A stretch of DNA of 64,000 bases, taken from the NCBI GenBank assembly GCA_035486355.1, contig DATHNE010000115.1, positions 25,115-89,114 on the forward strand, read 5' to 3'. The notes below the pieces were generated by a model. The model was given only the letters and a program-made list of their open reading frames with translations. It was not told the origin of the DNA and searched no databases. Both the position numbers and the translations under genes were made by a program. The stretch comes from Palsa-883 sp035486355. Its GTDB lineage: Bacteria; Pseudomonadota; Alphaproteobacteria; Acetobacterales; Acetobacteraceae. Positions 41,519 to 50,542 of the stretch are shown in pieces (positions within the stretch are counted from its first letter, which is position 1; every line of letters begins with the position of its first letter).

Positions 41519-43648
41519 TCAGCCGCCCACCTCGATCACCGCATCCGCCGCGAGGGCTCCCAACCCCGCCGGCATCGCAAAGACCGGGTTCAGGTCGATT
41601 GAGGCCAGCTTCGGCCCCGCCGCGACGGCGAAGGCGGACAAGCGCGACAGCATTTCGGCCAGCGCCTTGATGTCCACCGGCGGGCGGCCGCGGGCGCCTT
41701 GCAGCAACGGCGCGCCCTTGATCGACGTGATCATCGCCGCCGCCACATCTGTGCCGAACGGGCAGCGGCGGAACACCACGTCCTTGAGGATTTCGACGAA
41801 GATACCGCCCAAGCCGAACATCGCCATCGGGCCGAACACAGGGTCGCGATGGATGCCCATGATGCACTCCACGCCGCCCTTGAGTTGTTTTGCGACCAAA
41901 ACGCCCTCGATGCGGGCCTTGGGCACAGCCAGCTTGGCGCGCGACAGCAGCGTGTCATAGCCCGCGCGCACCGCGGCCGCGTCGGTCACATCCAGCAAGA
42001 CGCCACCGATTTCGGATTTGTGCAGAATGTCGGGCGAGAGGAGCTTCATCACCACCGGGAAGCCGAAGCGTTCCGCAGCAGCGACGGCCTCAACGGCACT
42101 GGCACAGGCCTGTTCCGGCGCCGAGGCGATGCCAGCCGTAGCCAACAGCCGCTTGGCCTCGGCCTCACTCGGCGTAGTGCTCGGCAAGGTCACGCTACCG
42201 ACCGACGGCGCGGGCAACGGTTTCGGCGCGGCGAAGGCGGTGCCGAACTTACCCATTGCATCAATCGCCACCACCGCGCGCGTCGGATCCTCATGACAGA
42301 TCCAGCCGTCTGCCTCCAGCTCGCGAATCCGTTCCGGTTGCGCGATTACCGACAGAACGTACAACCGGTCGGGGTGTTTCACGCGTACCATATCGAGCTG
42401 CTCACGCAACAGCGGCCAGCGACGGGCGGACGCGACCATGGTGAAGAAGCCAAGGATCGACGAGTAGCCGCCATCCACCACCAGCGATTCAGTGAACTTG
42501 CTCAACAACGACACGTCATTGCCGACCTGCGCCGTGGCATCCACCGGATTGCGTGGCGCGCAGAACGTCACCAGCTCCTTCAACTTCGCCTGCGCATGCG
42601 CCGGCATCTCCGGCATCGCCAATCCAACGCTCTCCGCGACATCGCTGATCAGCACGCCGGCACCACCCGACAGCGTAATGACGCCCATCGTGTTCTTCAC
42701 CGGGTAGATCTTGCGCGTCGCGGTGTGCGCGATGTCCAACATCTCCTCGGAGTTGGACGCACGCACGACGCCGAATTCGGCCATCACCGCCTCGGTCACC
42801 GCATCATTGCCGGCGATCGAAGCGGTATGCGACTTCGCCGCCTTCGTTCCCAGCTCGCTGCGGCCGACTTTCTGCATGATAATCGGCTTCTTCGCCGCGC
42901 GCGCCGTCTCGAACGCCGCAATCAGGCCGGGGGCCTCGCGAATGCCCTCGGCGTACACCGCGATCACATCCACCTCGGGATTCTCCGCCAGCCAGCCAAT
43001 GCATTCACCCACCGTCACGTCGGCCTCGTTGCCGGTCATGATGCAGAGCGAGGCACCGATGCCGCGGTTGCGCGCCAACGTATAGAGATGTGTCCCGTAC
43101 GCACCGGACTGCGAAGCGATGCCGATTCGCCCGGGCACCGGCCAACCGCTGTCGAATGACGACGAGAATGTCGCGTAATAGTTCGTACGCGCATCGAACA
43201 CGCCCAGGCAGTTCGGCCCCAGCAGACGCATCCCGTGCGCCCGCGCGATTGCCACCATGCGGTCCTGTTCCTCGGCCCCCTTGTCATCCACCTCGGCAAA
43301 GCCGGCCGTGAACATCAGCACACCCTTGGTGCCGCGCTTCGCCAGGTCCGTCACTGCCTGCATCGCCAGCTCGGCGGGCACCGCAACAATCGCGACGTCC
43401 GGCGTCTCCGGCAGATCGGCTACCGAGGGATAAGCCTTCACACCCTGCACCTCGGGGCGGTTCGGGTTCACCGGGTAGATGCCGCCGGCGAATTTCTGTG
43501 CCAGCATGTAGGCGAGCGGTCGGCCGCCGATGCGCGCCGGATCGTTCGACGCCCCCAGAATGGCGACGGACCGTGGCGACAGCAGAGGCGTGAGGCCGGC
43601 AAAGCGGGACGCACCGGCAGCATGTGCGGTGGACATTGGCTTGGACAT
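41519..43648 (-). CDS. acetate--CoA ligase (ADP-forming) / NDP-forming acyl-CoA synthetase
   Basis: This protein of about 709 residues fuses the two halves of ADP-forming acyl-CoA synthetases. The CoA-binding Rossmann domain is SVAILGASNDPARIGGRPL, the succinyl-CoA ligase-like flavodoxin domain is IGIASQSGAYGTHLYTLARN and ITLSGGAGVLISDVAESVGL, and the C-terminal ATP-grasp domain is FPVVMKLLSPDILHKSEIGG and MFGLGGIFVEILKDVVFRRC. It makes acyl-CoA from acid, ATP and CoA, or runs in reverse. ATG 43648 is used; an ATG 4 codons later is equally plausible. It is oriented with scoA, 220 bp upstream of it. Confidence 0.9.
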   Translation of the reverse strand: MSKPMSTAHAAGASRFAGLTPLLSPRSVAILGASNDPARIGGRPLAYMLAQKFAGGIYPVNPNRPEVQGVKAYPSVADLPETPDVAIVAVPAELAMQAVTDLAKRGTKGVLMFTAGFAEVDDKGAEEQDRMVAIARAHGMRLLGPNCLGVFDARTNYYATFSSSFDSGWPVPGRIGIASQSGAYGTHLYTLARNRGIGASLCIMTGNEADVTVGECIGWLAENPEVDVIAVYAEGIREAPGLIAAFETARAAKKPIIMQKVGRSELGTKAAKSHTASIAGNDAVTEAVMAEFGVVRASNSEEMLDIAHTATRKIYPVKNTMGVITLSGGAGVLISDVAESVGLAMPEMPAHAQAKLKELVTFCAPRNPVDATAQVGNDVSLLSKFTESLVVDGGYSSILGFFTMVASARRWPLLREQLDMVRVKHPDRLYVLSVIAQPERIRELEADGWICHEDPTRAVVAIDAMGKFGTAFAAPKPLPAPSVGSVTLPSTTPSEAEAKRLLATAGIASAPEQACASAVEAVAAAERFGFPVVMKLLSPDILHKSEIGGVLLDVTDAAAVRAGYDTLLSRAKLAVPKARIEGVLVAKQLKGGVECIMGIHRDPVFGPMAMFGLGGIFVEILKDVVFRRCPFGTDVAAAMITSIKGAPLLQGARGRPPVDIKALAEMLSRLSAFAVAAGPKLASIDLNPVFAMPAGLGALAADAVIEVGG

Positions 43649-43737
43649 TCCCTTGTCTTTGTGCCGCGCGAGCGCGCGTGTTACGGCCAGTCTGGCGCCC
43701 CACCCCCAAGGCCGCAAGCGCGGCCTGGTCCCGCGGC

Positions 43738-45579
43738 CTACTCCCCGCGGCCCAGCACCAAGATCGCGCGCGCATCAACCAGAGCGGCGTAGAGCAATCG
43801 TTCCAGGTCCGGATACGACGCGGCGTCCACGACATCGTGCAGGACAATCAGGCGACGCGAGACCGTGATGTCATCGCCGCGCTGCGCATAATGCGCGGTG
43901 TAATGGCCGACCTGGTCATCCAGCGTCACATCGTCGGGCAACTGCACCACGCGCAGACCAGCCGGCAGCGTGATAGTCGTCTGCCATTCCTGTTCCCGCG
44001 CATCGGCCAGCTCCGCGTACCGGCGTTTGCCGGTGGGGGAGATCTTCTCGCGCTCATAGCCCGGCGGCAGCAGGTCGGGACCCGGGGGCACGCGCAGATA
44101 GACGCGCCCGCCCTGCTCGTTCACCACATGCGCGCTGTGCCAGGTGGCCGACATCGCGAAGGGCTGCGACAGGTCGCGTGGGTCGCCGGCCTGCATGGTG
44201 CCGAAGCCGCCCTCGATCGTGCGCTGCAGCAGCCGCTCGGCGAGGTCTGTCATCGACGACGCGCCGCTGACCAGGGCGCGGGCATATGCCTCGGTATTCG
44301 GCGACATCGCGTAACGCGCCGTGCCATCGATCCCGCCATCCGCGGTGAGCGTCAGATGGCTTTCCATACGATAGCGATTGGCTTCGGGTGTCGATTCCGG
44401 TGTGCGCATCACCGCCCCGGTCGGCGTCGACAGCACGACCTGCTTGCCCGACAGGCGGCGGTCCAGCGCGTCGAAGCCGGCGAAGCGATCCGTGGGATTG
44501 GCGAACTGATGAAAGGCAGGCAGGTAGATGATGCGGTGGTTGCTGAAATACGGCGCCCAGGAAATCGGATCGGCGTAGCGCGTGCCCCAATCGACGCTGA
44601 CCGGAATGCCGACAATATCGCGCGCCGCCAGCAGCGCCTGCATCAGCACCACGTAGTCCTTGCAGTCGCCGTAGCCCTTGTGCAGTACCTCGGCAGCGCT
44701 GTGCGAGACCATGCCGTCGTCGAGCGACAGATACACCGCGATATAGCGAATGTTGCTCGCCACCCAATCGTAGATCGCACGTGCCGCGTCGCGCCCGGTA
44801 CGCGGGCCGACAATCCGTTCCGCTAGTGCGGCGATTTCCGGGGTCACCGTCGCGCGGTCCTGCGACGCGCGATAGATGATGGCGCCGATCGCCGCCTTGT
44901 CGGGCAGCGTGGTCGCCTCGAAGGTCGGCTGGAAATCCGCGGTCGCGACCATCTTCGGCTCGACCTCCTGGCCGGGCAGGTCATGTGCGCGCGCGACGAT
45001 ACGACGGATGCCGTCCTGCGTCTGATCCGTCACCGCGTAGCCACGCGTGCGCCAGTGAAGGGCGACATCAGCGGGGATATTGATGCGCGCTTCGTCGTCG
45101 ACCGTGTCCCACTGGAAGGACGCCTCGTCCCGCGCGTTGAACCCGAACAGCCCTGGCGTCTTCTGCGTCACGCGCCACACCACATGCGTGTGACTGCCCT
45201 CGCGCAACTGCGGGAACAGCACGGTGGTGGTCATGCTGTTGACGAACCCCGGCGCGTTCTGTGTTGCCGCGCTGGGCCGCGTGAACACGCTGCTGGCCGG
45301 CACGAGGATGCGCGTGCCATCGGGCTGGTCGACCCATGCCTCGACCAGGTCGAGCGACTGCTTGTCGGGGGAGAAGGTCCAGGCGCTGCGATCTGCGGTC
45401 TGGATGCCGTGCCGGGTGAGCAGCGTGACATCGATCGTATCGGTCATCGTCCAGGTCAGATCACGGTGCACGTCGTAGGTGGCAATGTCATGATCGATCC
45501 GGACATGCACCGTATGCTCCGCCCAGGCCGGCGCGAGCGGCACCAGCAGCCAGAGGAGAATCCATCGCAGACAGGTCAT
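43738..45579 (-). CDS. DUF3857 / transglutaminase-like exported protein
   Basis: This 613-residue protein has a signal peptide (LRWILLWLLVPLAPAWA), a DUF3857 beta domain (about residues 30-230) and then a transglutaminase-like cysteine-protease core. The nucleophile Cys is in LHKGYGDCKDYVVLMQALL and a His in FSNHRIIYLPAFHQF. The C-terminal third is a beta domain (TITLPAGLRVVQLPDDVTLD). It is predicted to act in the periplasm or envelope. Substrates of this family are unknown. Confidence 0.87.
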   Translation of the reverse strand: MTCLRWILLWLLVPLAPAWAEHTVHVRIDHDIATYDVHRDLTWTMTDTIDVTLLTRHGIQTADRSAWTFSPDKQSLDLVEAWVDQPDGTRILVPASSVFTRPSAATQNAPGFVNSMTTTVLFPQLREGSHTHVVWRVTQKTPGLFGFNARDEASFQWDTVDDEARINIPADVALHWRTRGYAVTDQTQDGIRRIVARAHDLPGQEVEPKMVATADFQPTFEATTLPDKAAIGAIIYRASQDRATVTPEIAALAERIVGPRTGRDAARAIYDWVASNIRYIAVYLSLDDGMVSHSAAEVLHKGYGDCKDYVVLMQALLAARDIVGIPVSVDWGTRYADPISWAPYFSNHRIIYLPAFHQFANPTDRFAGFDALDRRLSGKQVVLSTPTGAVMRTPESTPEANRYRMESHLTLTADGGIDGTARYAMSPNTEAYARALVSGASSMTDLAERLLQRTIEGGFGTMQAGDPRDLSQPFAMSATWHSAHVVNEQGGRVYLRVPPGPDLLPPGYEREKISPTGKRRYAELADAREQEWQTTITLPAGLRVVQLPDDVTLDDQVGHYTAHYAQRGDDITVSRRLIVLHDVVDAASYPDLERLLYAALVDARAILVLGRGE

Positions 45580-45828
45580 GATGCCAGCAGTCTGCCAACC
45601 GCACCGATTGATGACAAGGCGGCATGACCGGGCGGAGATGCCACAGTCATCGCGTGAGCATCACCGGTATTTGAGTACGCGGACATAATATTGCCCCGAC
45701 TGCCCGGCAGAGTTTGCCCAAGCAGTGAGCGCGCCGGATTACCCGCGCGCGCGGATGCGCTGCCAAAGACTGGTTGAGGCGCGGCACCACGTGTCGTGTT
45801 GGCGCACCTATTCGTGAGGGATGATCAC

Positions 45829-46005
45829 ATGCGCGTGTCACGTCTGATCCTTTTATTGCTGTCCTTGTCGCTGCCTCTGGCCGTGGGTGGCTGCCTCAGC
45901 TTCAGCAGCAGCGACCCGCCGCCGCCGAAGCAGAACACGACCATCGTGGTGCCGCCGGGGTCCACGGTGGTTTGCGCCAACGGCGCGGCGCCGCCTTGCC
46001 GGTAA
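45829..46005 (+). CDS. small lipoprotein
   Basis: This 58-residue precursor has a clear type II signal peptide ending in the lipobox LAVGGC. A short proline-rich mature part follows (FSSSDPPPPKQNTTIVVPPG, VVCANGAAPPCR) with two further Cys. GAGGG upstream selects the ATG at 45829. It is likely anchored in the outer or inner membrane facing the periplasm. Function unknown. Similar tiny lipoproteins seem common in Acetobacteraceae. Confidence 0.78.
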   Translation: MRVSRLILLLLSLSLPLAVGGCLSFSSSDPPPPKQNTTIVVPPGSTVVCANGAAPPCR

Positions 46006-46021
46006 GTCCCTTGCCAACGGG

Positions 46022-46666
46022 TCATTCGGGGCCCCCGGCAATGCGCCGCGCCTGATCGGCCACGCCGTCGGCGAACAGCACGCCGTCAGCGTGGATCGGC
46101 AGGCCGGCGGTCTGCAGCCCCTCGGCGGTCCAGGTATTACACGTGAAGGTGCCGCTGTACGTTACAGTTGCGGCATAGAACAGGCTGCCCGCATAGGGGC
46201 CGGCGCCGATTTCGCGCGGGGCGCCATCTGGCGTGCGCTCGAAGGAGCGCGCGAAAAAGCCATTCAACTCGGCCAATCCGCGCGCGGAGACGCGCAGCTT
46301 CACGACGTCGCCGGGTGGAAACGCCACCTGGGGCGGATCGCGCAGGCCGGTGACCAGCAACGCGCCGGGACCGGGCACCAGCGCGGCCAGCATGTCGCCG
46401 AAATCATGGTCGCGCCGCAGCAGATAGGCCCGCTCGCCGAAGCCGATCAACAGCACGCGGACACCCGGCAGCGCCGTCCGCAGCGCCGCCAGCGATGGAT
46501 CGATCTGGTCTGCGCTGATGCCGATGTCGGTGTGCCACCCGCGTTCGATCAGATAGATCGTCTCGGTCTTCGGCCCGGCGGTCAACGCCTCGGGCGGGGG
46601 CGGCGCGGCGCAGCCGGCCAGCGTGACGCCGAGCAGCGCCACGACGCGCAGCGCGCAGTGTGTCAT
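46022..46666 (-). CDS. DUF2459-family lipoprotein
   Basis: This 214-residue protein has a lipoprotein signal (VVALLGVTLAGC, with Cys at about 19). The DUF2459 signature is IYLIERGWHTDIGISADQI, LIGFGERAYLL and TYSGTFTCNTWTAEGLQTAG. The conserved His, Cys and Asn suggest a papain-like or NlpC-like fold, unproven. Its start overlaps the upstream DUF1194 gene stop by 4 bp (ATGA). Confidence 0.86.
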   Translation of the reverse strand: MTHCALRVVALLGVTLAGCAAPPPPEALTAGPKTETIYLIERGWHTDIGISADQIDPSLAALRTALPGVRVLLIGFGERAYLLRRDHDFGDMLAALVPGPGALLVTGLRDPPQVAFPPGDVVKLRVSARGLAELNGFFARSFERTPDGAPREIGAGPYAGSLFYAATVTYSGTFTCNTWTAEGLQTAGLPIHADGVLFADGVADQARRIAGGPE

Positions 46667-47280
46667 ACGATCGGCCCACCAACCTCACGCGTCAGTTTCT
46701 GCCGCATCGCCTCGGTGAAGTCGTCGTAGGTCTTGCAGGTCACGGCGAAGGCACCCGGCCCGCCGATCACCTCCCCTGTGTAGGACGTCAGCAGATCGGG
46801 CTCCTCGTGCAGGATACAGAGCCCGTTGATCGTGATCCCGGCGCCCGCCATCCGGTCACGGATTGGCCCGGGTGCGATGCCATCGTTGGACCGCCCGTCG
46901 CCGACCACGTCCACCACGTGGCGGGCGGGTTGCGCCGGCAGATGGCTGAACAGGGTCAGCGCGGCCAGCAGGGCCTCGCCGATCGCGGTCTGCCCCGGTT
47001 GGATGACACGGGACATATTGTCCACTGCATCGGCGAAATCCGCCGCGTCCTTGGGCGAGGCAATCTGCGTCCAGTCCGTCAGCACCGCCTGCTGACCCGA
47101 CCCAGACCACAACAGCAGCGCACCCAGGCTGGCCTTGGCGGGCCCACCGATCAGGCCGCGCACCACGGCGGCATCGCGCAGCGCGCTCGCCATGCCCGAC
47201 GCGATCAGGTTGAATTCGTCGTAGGTGACGCTGGCCGAGCCGTCGACGGCGAGGATCAACGCAAGGTCCACCGGGTTCAT
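46663..47280 (-). CDS. DUF1194 protein (von Willebrand A-like)
   Basis: This 205-residue protein has a vWA-like MIDAS motif near the N-terminus (LALILAVDGSASVTYDEFNL) and a second metal-site strand (PARHVVDVVGDGRSNDG). These are the hallmarks of the DUF1194 family. It lacks the signal peptide often seen in relatives. It is coupled by overlap to the DUF2459 lipoprotein gene. Function unknown. Confidence 0.86.
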   Translation of the reverse strand: MNPVDLALILAVDGSASVTYDEFNLIASGMASALRDAAVVRGLIGGPAKASLGALLLWSGSGQQAVLTDWTQIASPKDAADFADAVDNMSRVIQPGQTAIGEALLAALTLFSHLPAQPARHVVDVVGDGRSNDGIAPGPIRDRMAGAGITINGLCILHEEPDLLTSYTGEVIGGPGAFAVTCKTYDDFTEAMRQKLTREVGGPIV

Positions 47281-47422
47281 GCCCCAGTGTGGCCCGGCTG
47301 CGCCTGCGACGCACGGGGGCCGTGCGTCACTTGGGTGCGAGGCGGGGCGGCATCGCGCGCCCCGTACGCGGCGAAGCCGGCCCGAAGGCCGGCCCCGGCG
47401 TCAGTTCCCGTGTCGCGGCAAA

Positions 47423-47545
47423 TTAGCCGTTGGACGAAGAGGGCGGAAACTGATGGTGAGAGGAGATGATCGCGGCATGGGCCAGATTTGCGCTGCCCAC
47501 ACCCAGCGACACGGCGGCGATCAGGGCAAGGATGAAGGTCTTCAT
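47423..47545 (-). CDS. small secreted peptide (40 residues)
   Basis: A short frame with an excellent ribosome-binding site (AGGAG, 7-nt spacing) encodes MKTFILALIAAVSLGVGSAN followed by LAHAAIISSHHQFPPSSSNG. That is a complete Sec signal peptide with an AHA cleavage site and a mature peptide of about 16 residues rich in Ser, His and Pro. It stands alone between the DUF1194 gene and a non-coding stretch. Function unknown. Confidence 0.68.
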   Translation of the reverse strand: MKTFILALIAAVSLGVGSANLAHAAIISSHHQFPPSSSNG

Positions 47546-47945
47546 CGTCAGTCTCCTGTGGTGCGATCGGTCGTCCGAGATGGCCGGTCTATTGGTTGTT
47601 TCGGCGAAGGCCTTGGTAGCGACCGTCTGCCGATGCCGGGGAGATAGGCCGAGGGCGGCTCCGCGATAATCTGGTGTTCGCGGACAGGATTTGTGCGCCG
47701 ATTGCGGAAATCAGGGGCTTGCGGCGGTGCACAATGACAGGGGTTCGCACAGCGACGGCGCAGAAGCCGGCCAGCCCGGTCCCACGGCACGTGAGGTTTT
47801 GTCGCGGCGCGCGCCGGATCATCGTCGCACGTCGCGGCACCGCGCTTGGAGCGCAGCGGCCGCGCCATCGCCCGCCAACACCGCACCCAGCCCACCCGCC
47901 AACACGATCCAGAACGGGCTGTCATCCTGCGTTCAGGACATAGGA

Positions 47946-48134
47946 ATGATACCGTTGGACACGCCCGCTGAGCCGCCGGACCAGGACGGATAGGGTGCCC
48001 TCGCCTCGCGGCTTGCGTCTGTGGCGGGCGATGTGTGCGACATCAAGGAGACCCTGACCGACATGTGGGGCATCCTGGGGATGCCGCTGACGGCATACGC
48101 CGGCGGGCTTGCAGCGCTCGCCATCTTGGCATAG
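47946..48134 (+). pseudogene. small open frame interrupted by one TAG
   Basis: ATG at 47946 with AGGA 7 nt upstream opens 15 codons (MIPLDTPAEPPDQDG). An in-frame TAG at 47991 follows. The same frame then stays open to 48134 with a coherent sequence (SVAGDVCDIKETLTDMWGIL, TAYAGGLAALAILA) ending in a hydrophobic segment. This could be a nonsense-inactivated small membrane protein, or a gene starting at GTG 48021. I see nothing else in 47.55-47.94 kb or 48.14-48.36 kb except GTGCATC-type short repeats before the next gene. Confidence 0.35.
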
Positions 48135-48367
48135 CGGCGACCATATCCGCCGCGTGAAGCCCAAAATCCTTCCTCTGTGGCCCCCCAGCGCTCCGTTTTT
48201 CGCCCGGGTTGAATCCTGACGGACCAGCCACCACCCCACCCCAGCCTCCATCCCCCAATGTCCGCGTGCATCCACGTGCATCTGTGGCCCGCTTCCGTTC
48301 TTCCTCCCCACCCCTTGAGCCTCAGCCCAACCCGTCCGACAATCCCCCGACCACAGGAGGGACGACG

Positions 48368-49579
48368 ATGCCGGAAAGCCCGATGGACAAGGCCACGCGC
48401 ACCGAAGCACGACTGCCGCTCAACGGCCTGACAGTCCTTGACCTCACCCTTGCCCGCGCCGGACCCACCGCGGTCCGCCACTTCGCCGACTGGGGCGCCA
48501 ACGTCATCCGCATCGAACCACCCGCCGGTGAAGGCGAGGACGTCGCCGGCCGTCGCCACGGGTTCGACTTCCAGAATCTCCACCGCAACAAACGCGCGAT
48601 CACGCTCAACCTGAAGACGCCCGAGGGCCACGCCGCGTTCATGCGCCTCGCCGCCAAGGCCGACGTGATCCTGGAAAACATGCGCGCCCAGGTGAAGCAT
48701 CGCCTGAAGGTGTCGTACGACGACGTGAAGGCCATCAACCCGCGCATCGTCTACGGCAGCATCAGCGGCTTCGGTCAGGACGGCCCCTATGGCAAACGTG
48801 CCGGCGTCGATCAGATCGCCCAGGGCATGGGCGGCCTGATGTCGATCACCGGCGAGCCCGGCCGCGGCCCGATGCGCGTCGGCATCCCGATCGACGATCT
48901 CACCGCCGGCAACCTGCTGGCGCTCGGCTGCATGATGGCGATCTTCGACCGCGAGCGCACCGGCGTCGGCCGCTGGGTGAGCACGTCGTTGCTCGAAGCG
49001 CAGATCTTCATGCTCGATTTCCAGGCCAGCCGCTGGCTGATGGAGGGCGAGGTGGCAAAGCAGGCCGGCAACGACCACCCGACCGGCATCCCCACCGGCG
49101 TGTTCCCCACCTCCGACGGCCATATCAACATCGCTGCCTCCTCCGGCCGCGTCTTCGCCCGCTTCTGCGAGGCGATCGAGCGTCCCGACTGGCTGGAGAA
49201 GGAGGATTGGAAAACCCAGATCGGCCGCAGCAAGGACCGCAAGGCGATCAACGCTGCGATCAGCGAGATCACGATAACGAAGCCAGCCAACCACTGGATC
49301 GAGCTGTTCGAAGCCAATGGCATTCCGTGCGGGCCGATCTACAGCATCGACCAGACCTTCGCCGATCCGCAGGTGAAACATCTGAAGATGGCGCGGACGA
49401 TGCACAGCCCCGTGGTGGGCGACAAGGAAGTCGTCGCCTCGGCCATCAACATCTCCGGCTTCTCGAAAGACATCCGCCTGCCCACGCCCGAAGCCAGCGC
49501 GTCCACCGACGAGATCCTGCAATCCGTCGGCTACACCCCGGGCGAAATCGACGACATGCGCAAGAAGGGAGCGATCTGA
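48368..49579 (+). CDS. CaiB/BaiF family CoA-transferase (type III)
   Basis: This 403-residue protein has the family N-terminus (LNGLTVLDLTLARAGPTAVR, VIRIEPPAGEGED) and the catalytic Asp in KRAGVDQIAQGMGGLMSITG. C-terminal blocks are FPTSDGHINIAASSGRVF and NGIPCGPIYSIDQTFADPQV. It transfers CoA between two carboxylic acids. AGGAGGG precedes the ATG at 48368. The stop overlaps the start of the next gene (TGATG), so the pair is translationally coupled and probably serves one acyl-CoA degradation route. Confidence 0.93.
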   Translation: MPESPMDKATRTEARLPLNGLTVLDLTLARAGPTAVRHFADWGANVIRIEPPAGEGEDVAGRRHGFDFQNLHRNKRAITLNLKTPEGHAAFMRLAAKADVILENMRAQVKHRLKVSYDDVKAINPRIVYGSISGFGQDGPYGKRAGVDQIAQGMGGLMSITGEPGRGPMRVGIPIDDLTAGNLLALGCMMAIFDRERTGVGRWVSTSLLEAQIFMLDFQASRWLMEGEVAKQAGNDHPTGIPTGVFPTSDGHINIAASSGRVFARFCEAIERPDWLEKEDWKTQIGRSKDRKAINAAISEITITKPANHWIELFEANGIPCGPIYSIDQTFADPQVKHLKMARTMHSPVVGDKEVVASAINISGFSKDIRLPTPEASASTDEILQSVGYTPGEIDDMRKKGAI

Positions 49580-50403
49580 TGGACGCCCTGGTCAACGGCG
49601 GCGCCTCCGTGGCCTACGCTGGCGGCAAGATGCTGGCGGCGAAGGAAGACGGCATTGGCCTGATCACCTTCAACCAGCCCGAGAAGCGCAACGCCATGTC
49701 GGTCGAGATGTGGGTCGGGCTGGGTGAGATCCTCGACGAGTTCGCCGAGGACAGCACCATCCGCGTGGTGATCCTGACCGGTGCCGGCCACAAGGCTTTC
49801 GTTTCGGGTGCGGATATCTCTCAGTTTGACAAGCTGCGCTCGAACGCCGACGCACAGCAGGAATACGACCGGATGACCGGCGTTGGCCGGAAGAAGTTCC
49901 AATCGTTCCGTAAGCCGACCATCGCCCGCATTCGCGGCTTCTGCCTGGGCGGCGGATTGGCATTGGCGATGCAGACCGACTTACGCATCGCCTCGGTGGA
50001 CAGTGAGTTCGGTATTCCCGCGGCTCGGCTGTCGATCGCCTATGCGTTCGACGGTCTGCGCAACCTGGTGAACCTGGTGGGACCGGCGCACGCACGCATG
50101 ATCCTCTACACCGGCACCCGCATCGATGCGGCGGAAGCGCAACGAATCGGTCTGATCAACCGGATGGTATCGGAGGATACGCTGAACGAGACGGTGCTCG
50201 ATATCGCCCGCACCATCGCCGACAACGCGCCTTTGTCCGTAGCAGCCTCGAAGCTCACGATCACCGAGGTGCTGAACGATCCGACCGACCGCGACATGGT
50301 CGAGGTGGCAAGGTTGGCGAAACTTTGTTTCGATAGCGACGACTACAAGGAGGGCCGCCGCGCCTTCATGGAAAAGCGCCAGCCAGTCTTCACCGGCCGG
50401 TAA
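49579..50403 (+). CDS. enoyl-CoA hydratase-related crotonase-fold protein
   Basis: This 274-residue protein has the oxyanion strands VVILTGAGHKAFVSGADISQ and GFCLGGGLALAMQTDLRIAS. Where enoyl-CoA hydratase has its two catalytic Glu, this one has Leu (GGGLALA) and Arg (IPAARLSIAYAF), so hydratase activity is doubtful. The C-terminal helix (EGRRAFMEKRQPVFTGR) is standard. It shares a transcript with the CaiB-type transferase. Lyase, isomerase or thioesterase-type crotonase chemistry remains open. Confidence 0.86.
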   Translation: MDALVNGGASVAYAGGKMLAAKEDGIGLITFNQPEKRNAMSVEMWVGLGEILDEFAEDSTIRVVILTGAGHKAFVSGADISQFDKLRSNADAQQEYDRMTGVGRKKFQSFRKPTIARIRGFCLGGGLALAMQTDLRIASVDSEFGIPAARLSIAYAFDGLRNLVNLVGPAHARMILYTGTRIDAAEAQRIGLINRMVSEDTLNETVLDIARTIADNAPLSVAASKLTITEVLNDPTDRDMVEVARLAKLCFDSDDYKEGRRAFMEKRQPVFTGR

Positions 50404-50421
50404 GCCCACGCCAAACCGTAC

Positions 50422-50542
50422 ACCTCTCCCGCTGCGCGGGAGCGGTCGTGGAGCGAAGCGCCAACGGGTGAGGGTCTCGCCACCCGCACCACTCTCACCC
50501 GCGCCGCTCCGCTCCACGACCGCTCCCACTGCGTGGCAGAGG
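50422..50542. repeat. large imperfect palindromic repeat, copy 2
   Basis: Two arms of about 33 nt each contain a perfect 18-bp inverted match (50438-50455 with 50510-50527, core GGGAGCGGTCGTGGAGCG). They surround a middle with ACGGGTGAGGGT and ACTCTCACCCGC, themselves partly complementary. It sits between the convergent crotonase and birA genes and probably acts as a two-way transcript end. The CTCTCCCGC and CTCACCCGC modules match the 24.75 kb repeat. The last codons of birA lie inside it. Confidence 0.75.

Noticed and set aside
42376..42390. GTTTCACGCG-type sequence resembling parS
   Set aside because: Only one half of the palindrome is present; the other half does not match, so ParB binding is not expected.
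41699..43159. A 486-codon plus-strand frame opposite the ADP-forming acyl-CoA synthetase
   Set aside because: Antisense shadow; basic, repetitive translation with no motif.
47933..49522. A 529-codon minus-strand frame opposite the CaiB-type gene
   Set aside because: Shadow of a gene with full family motifs; translation shows no recognisable domain.
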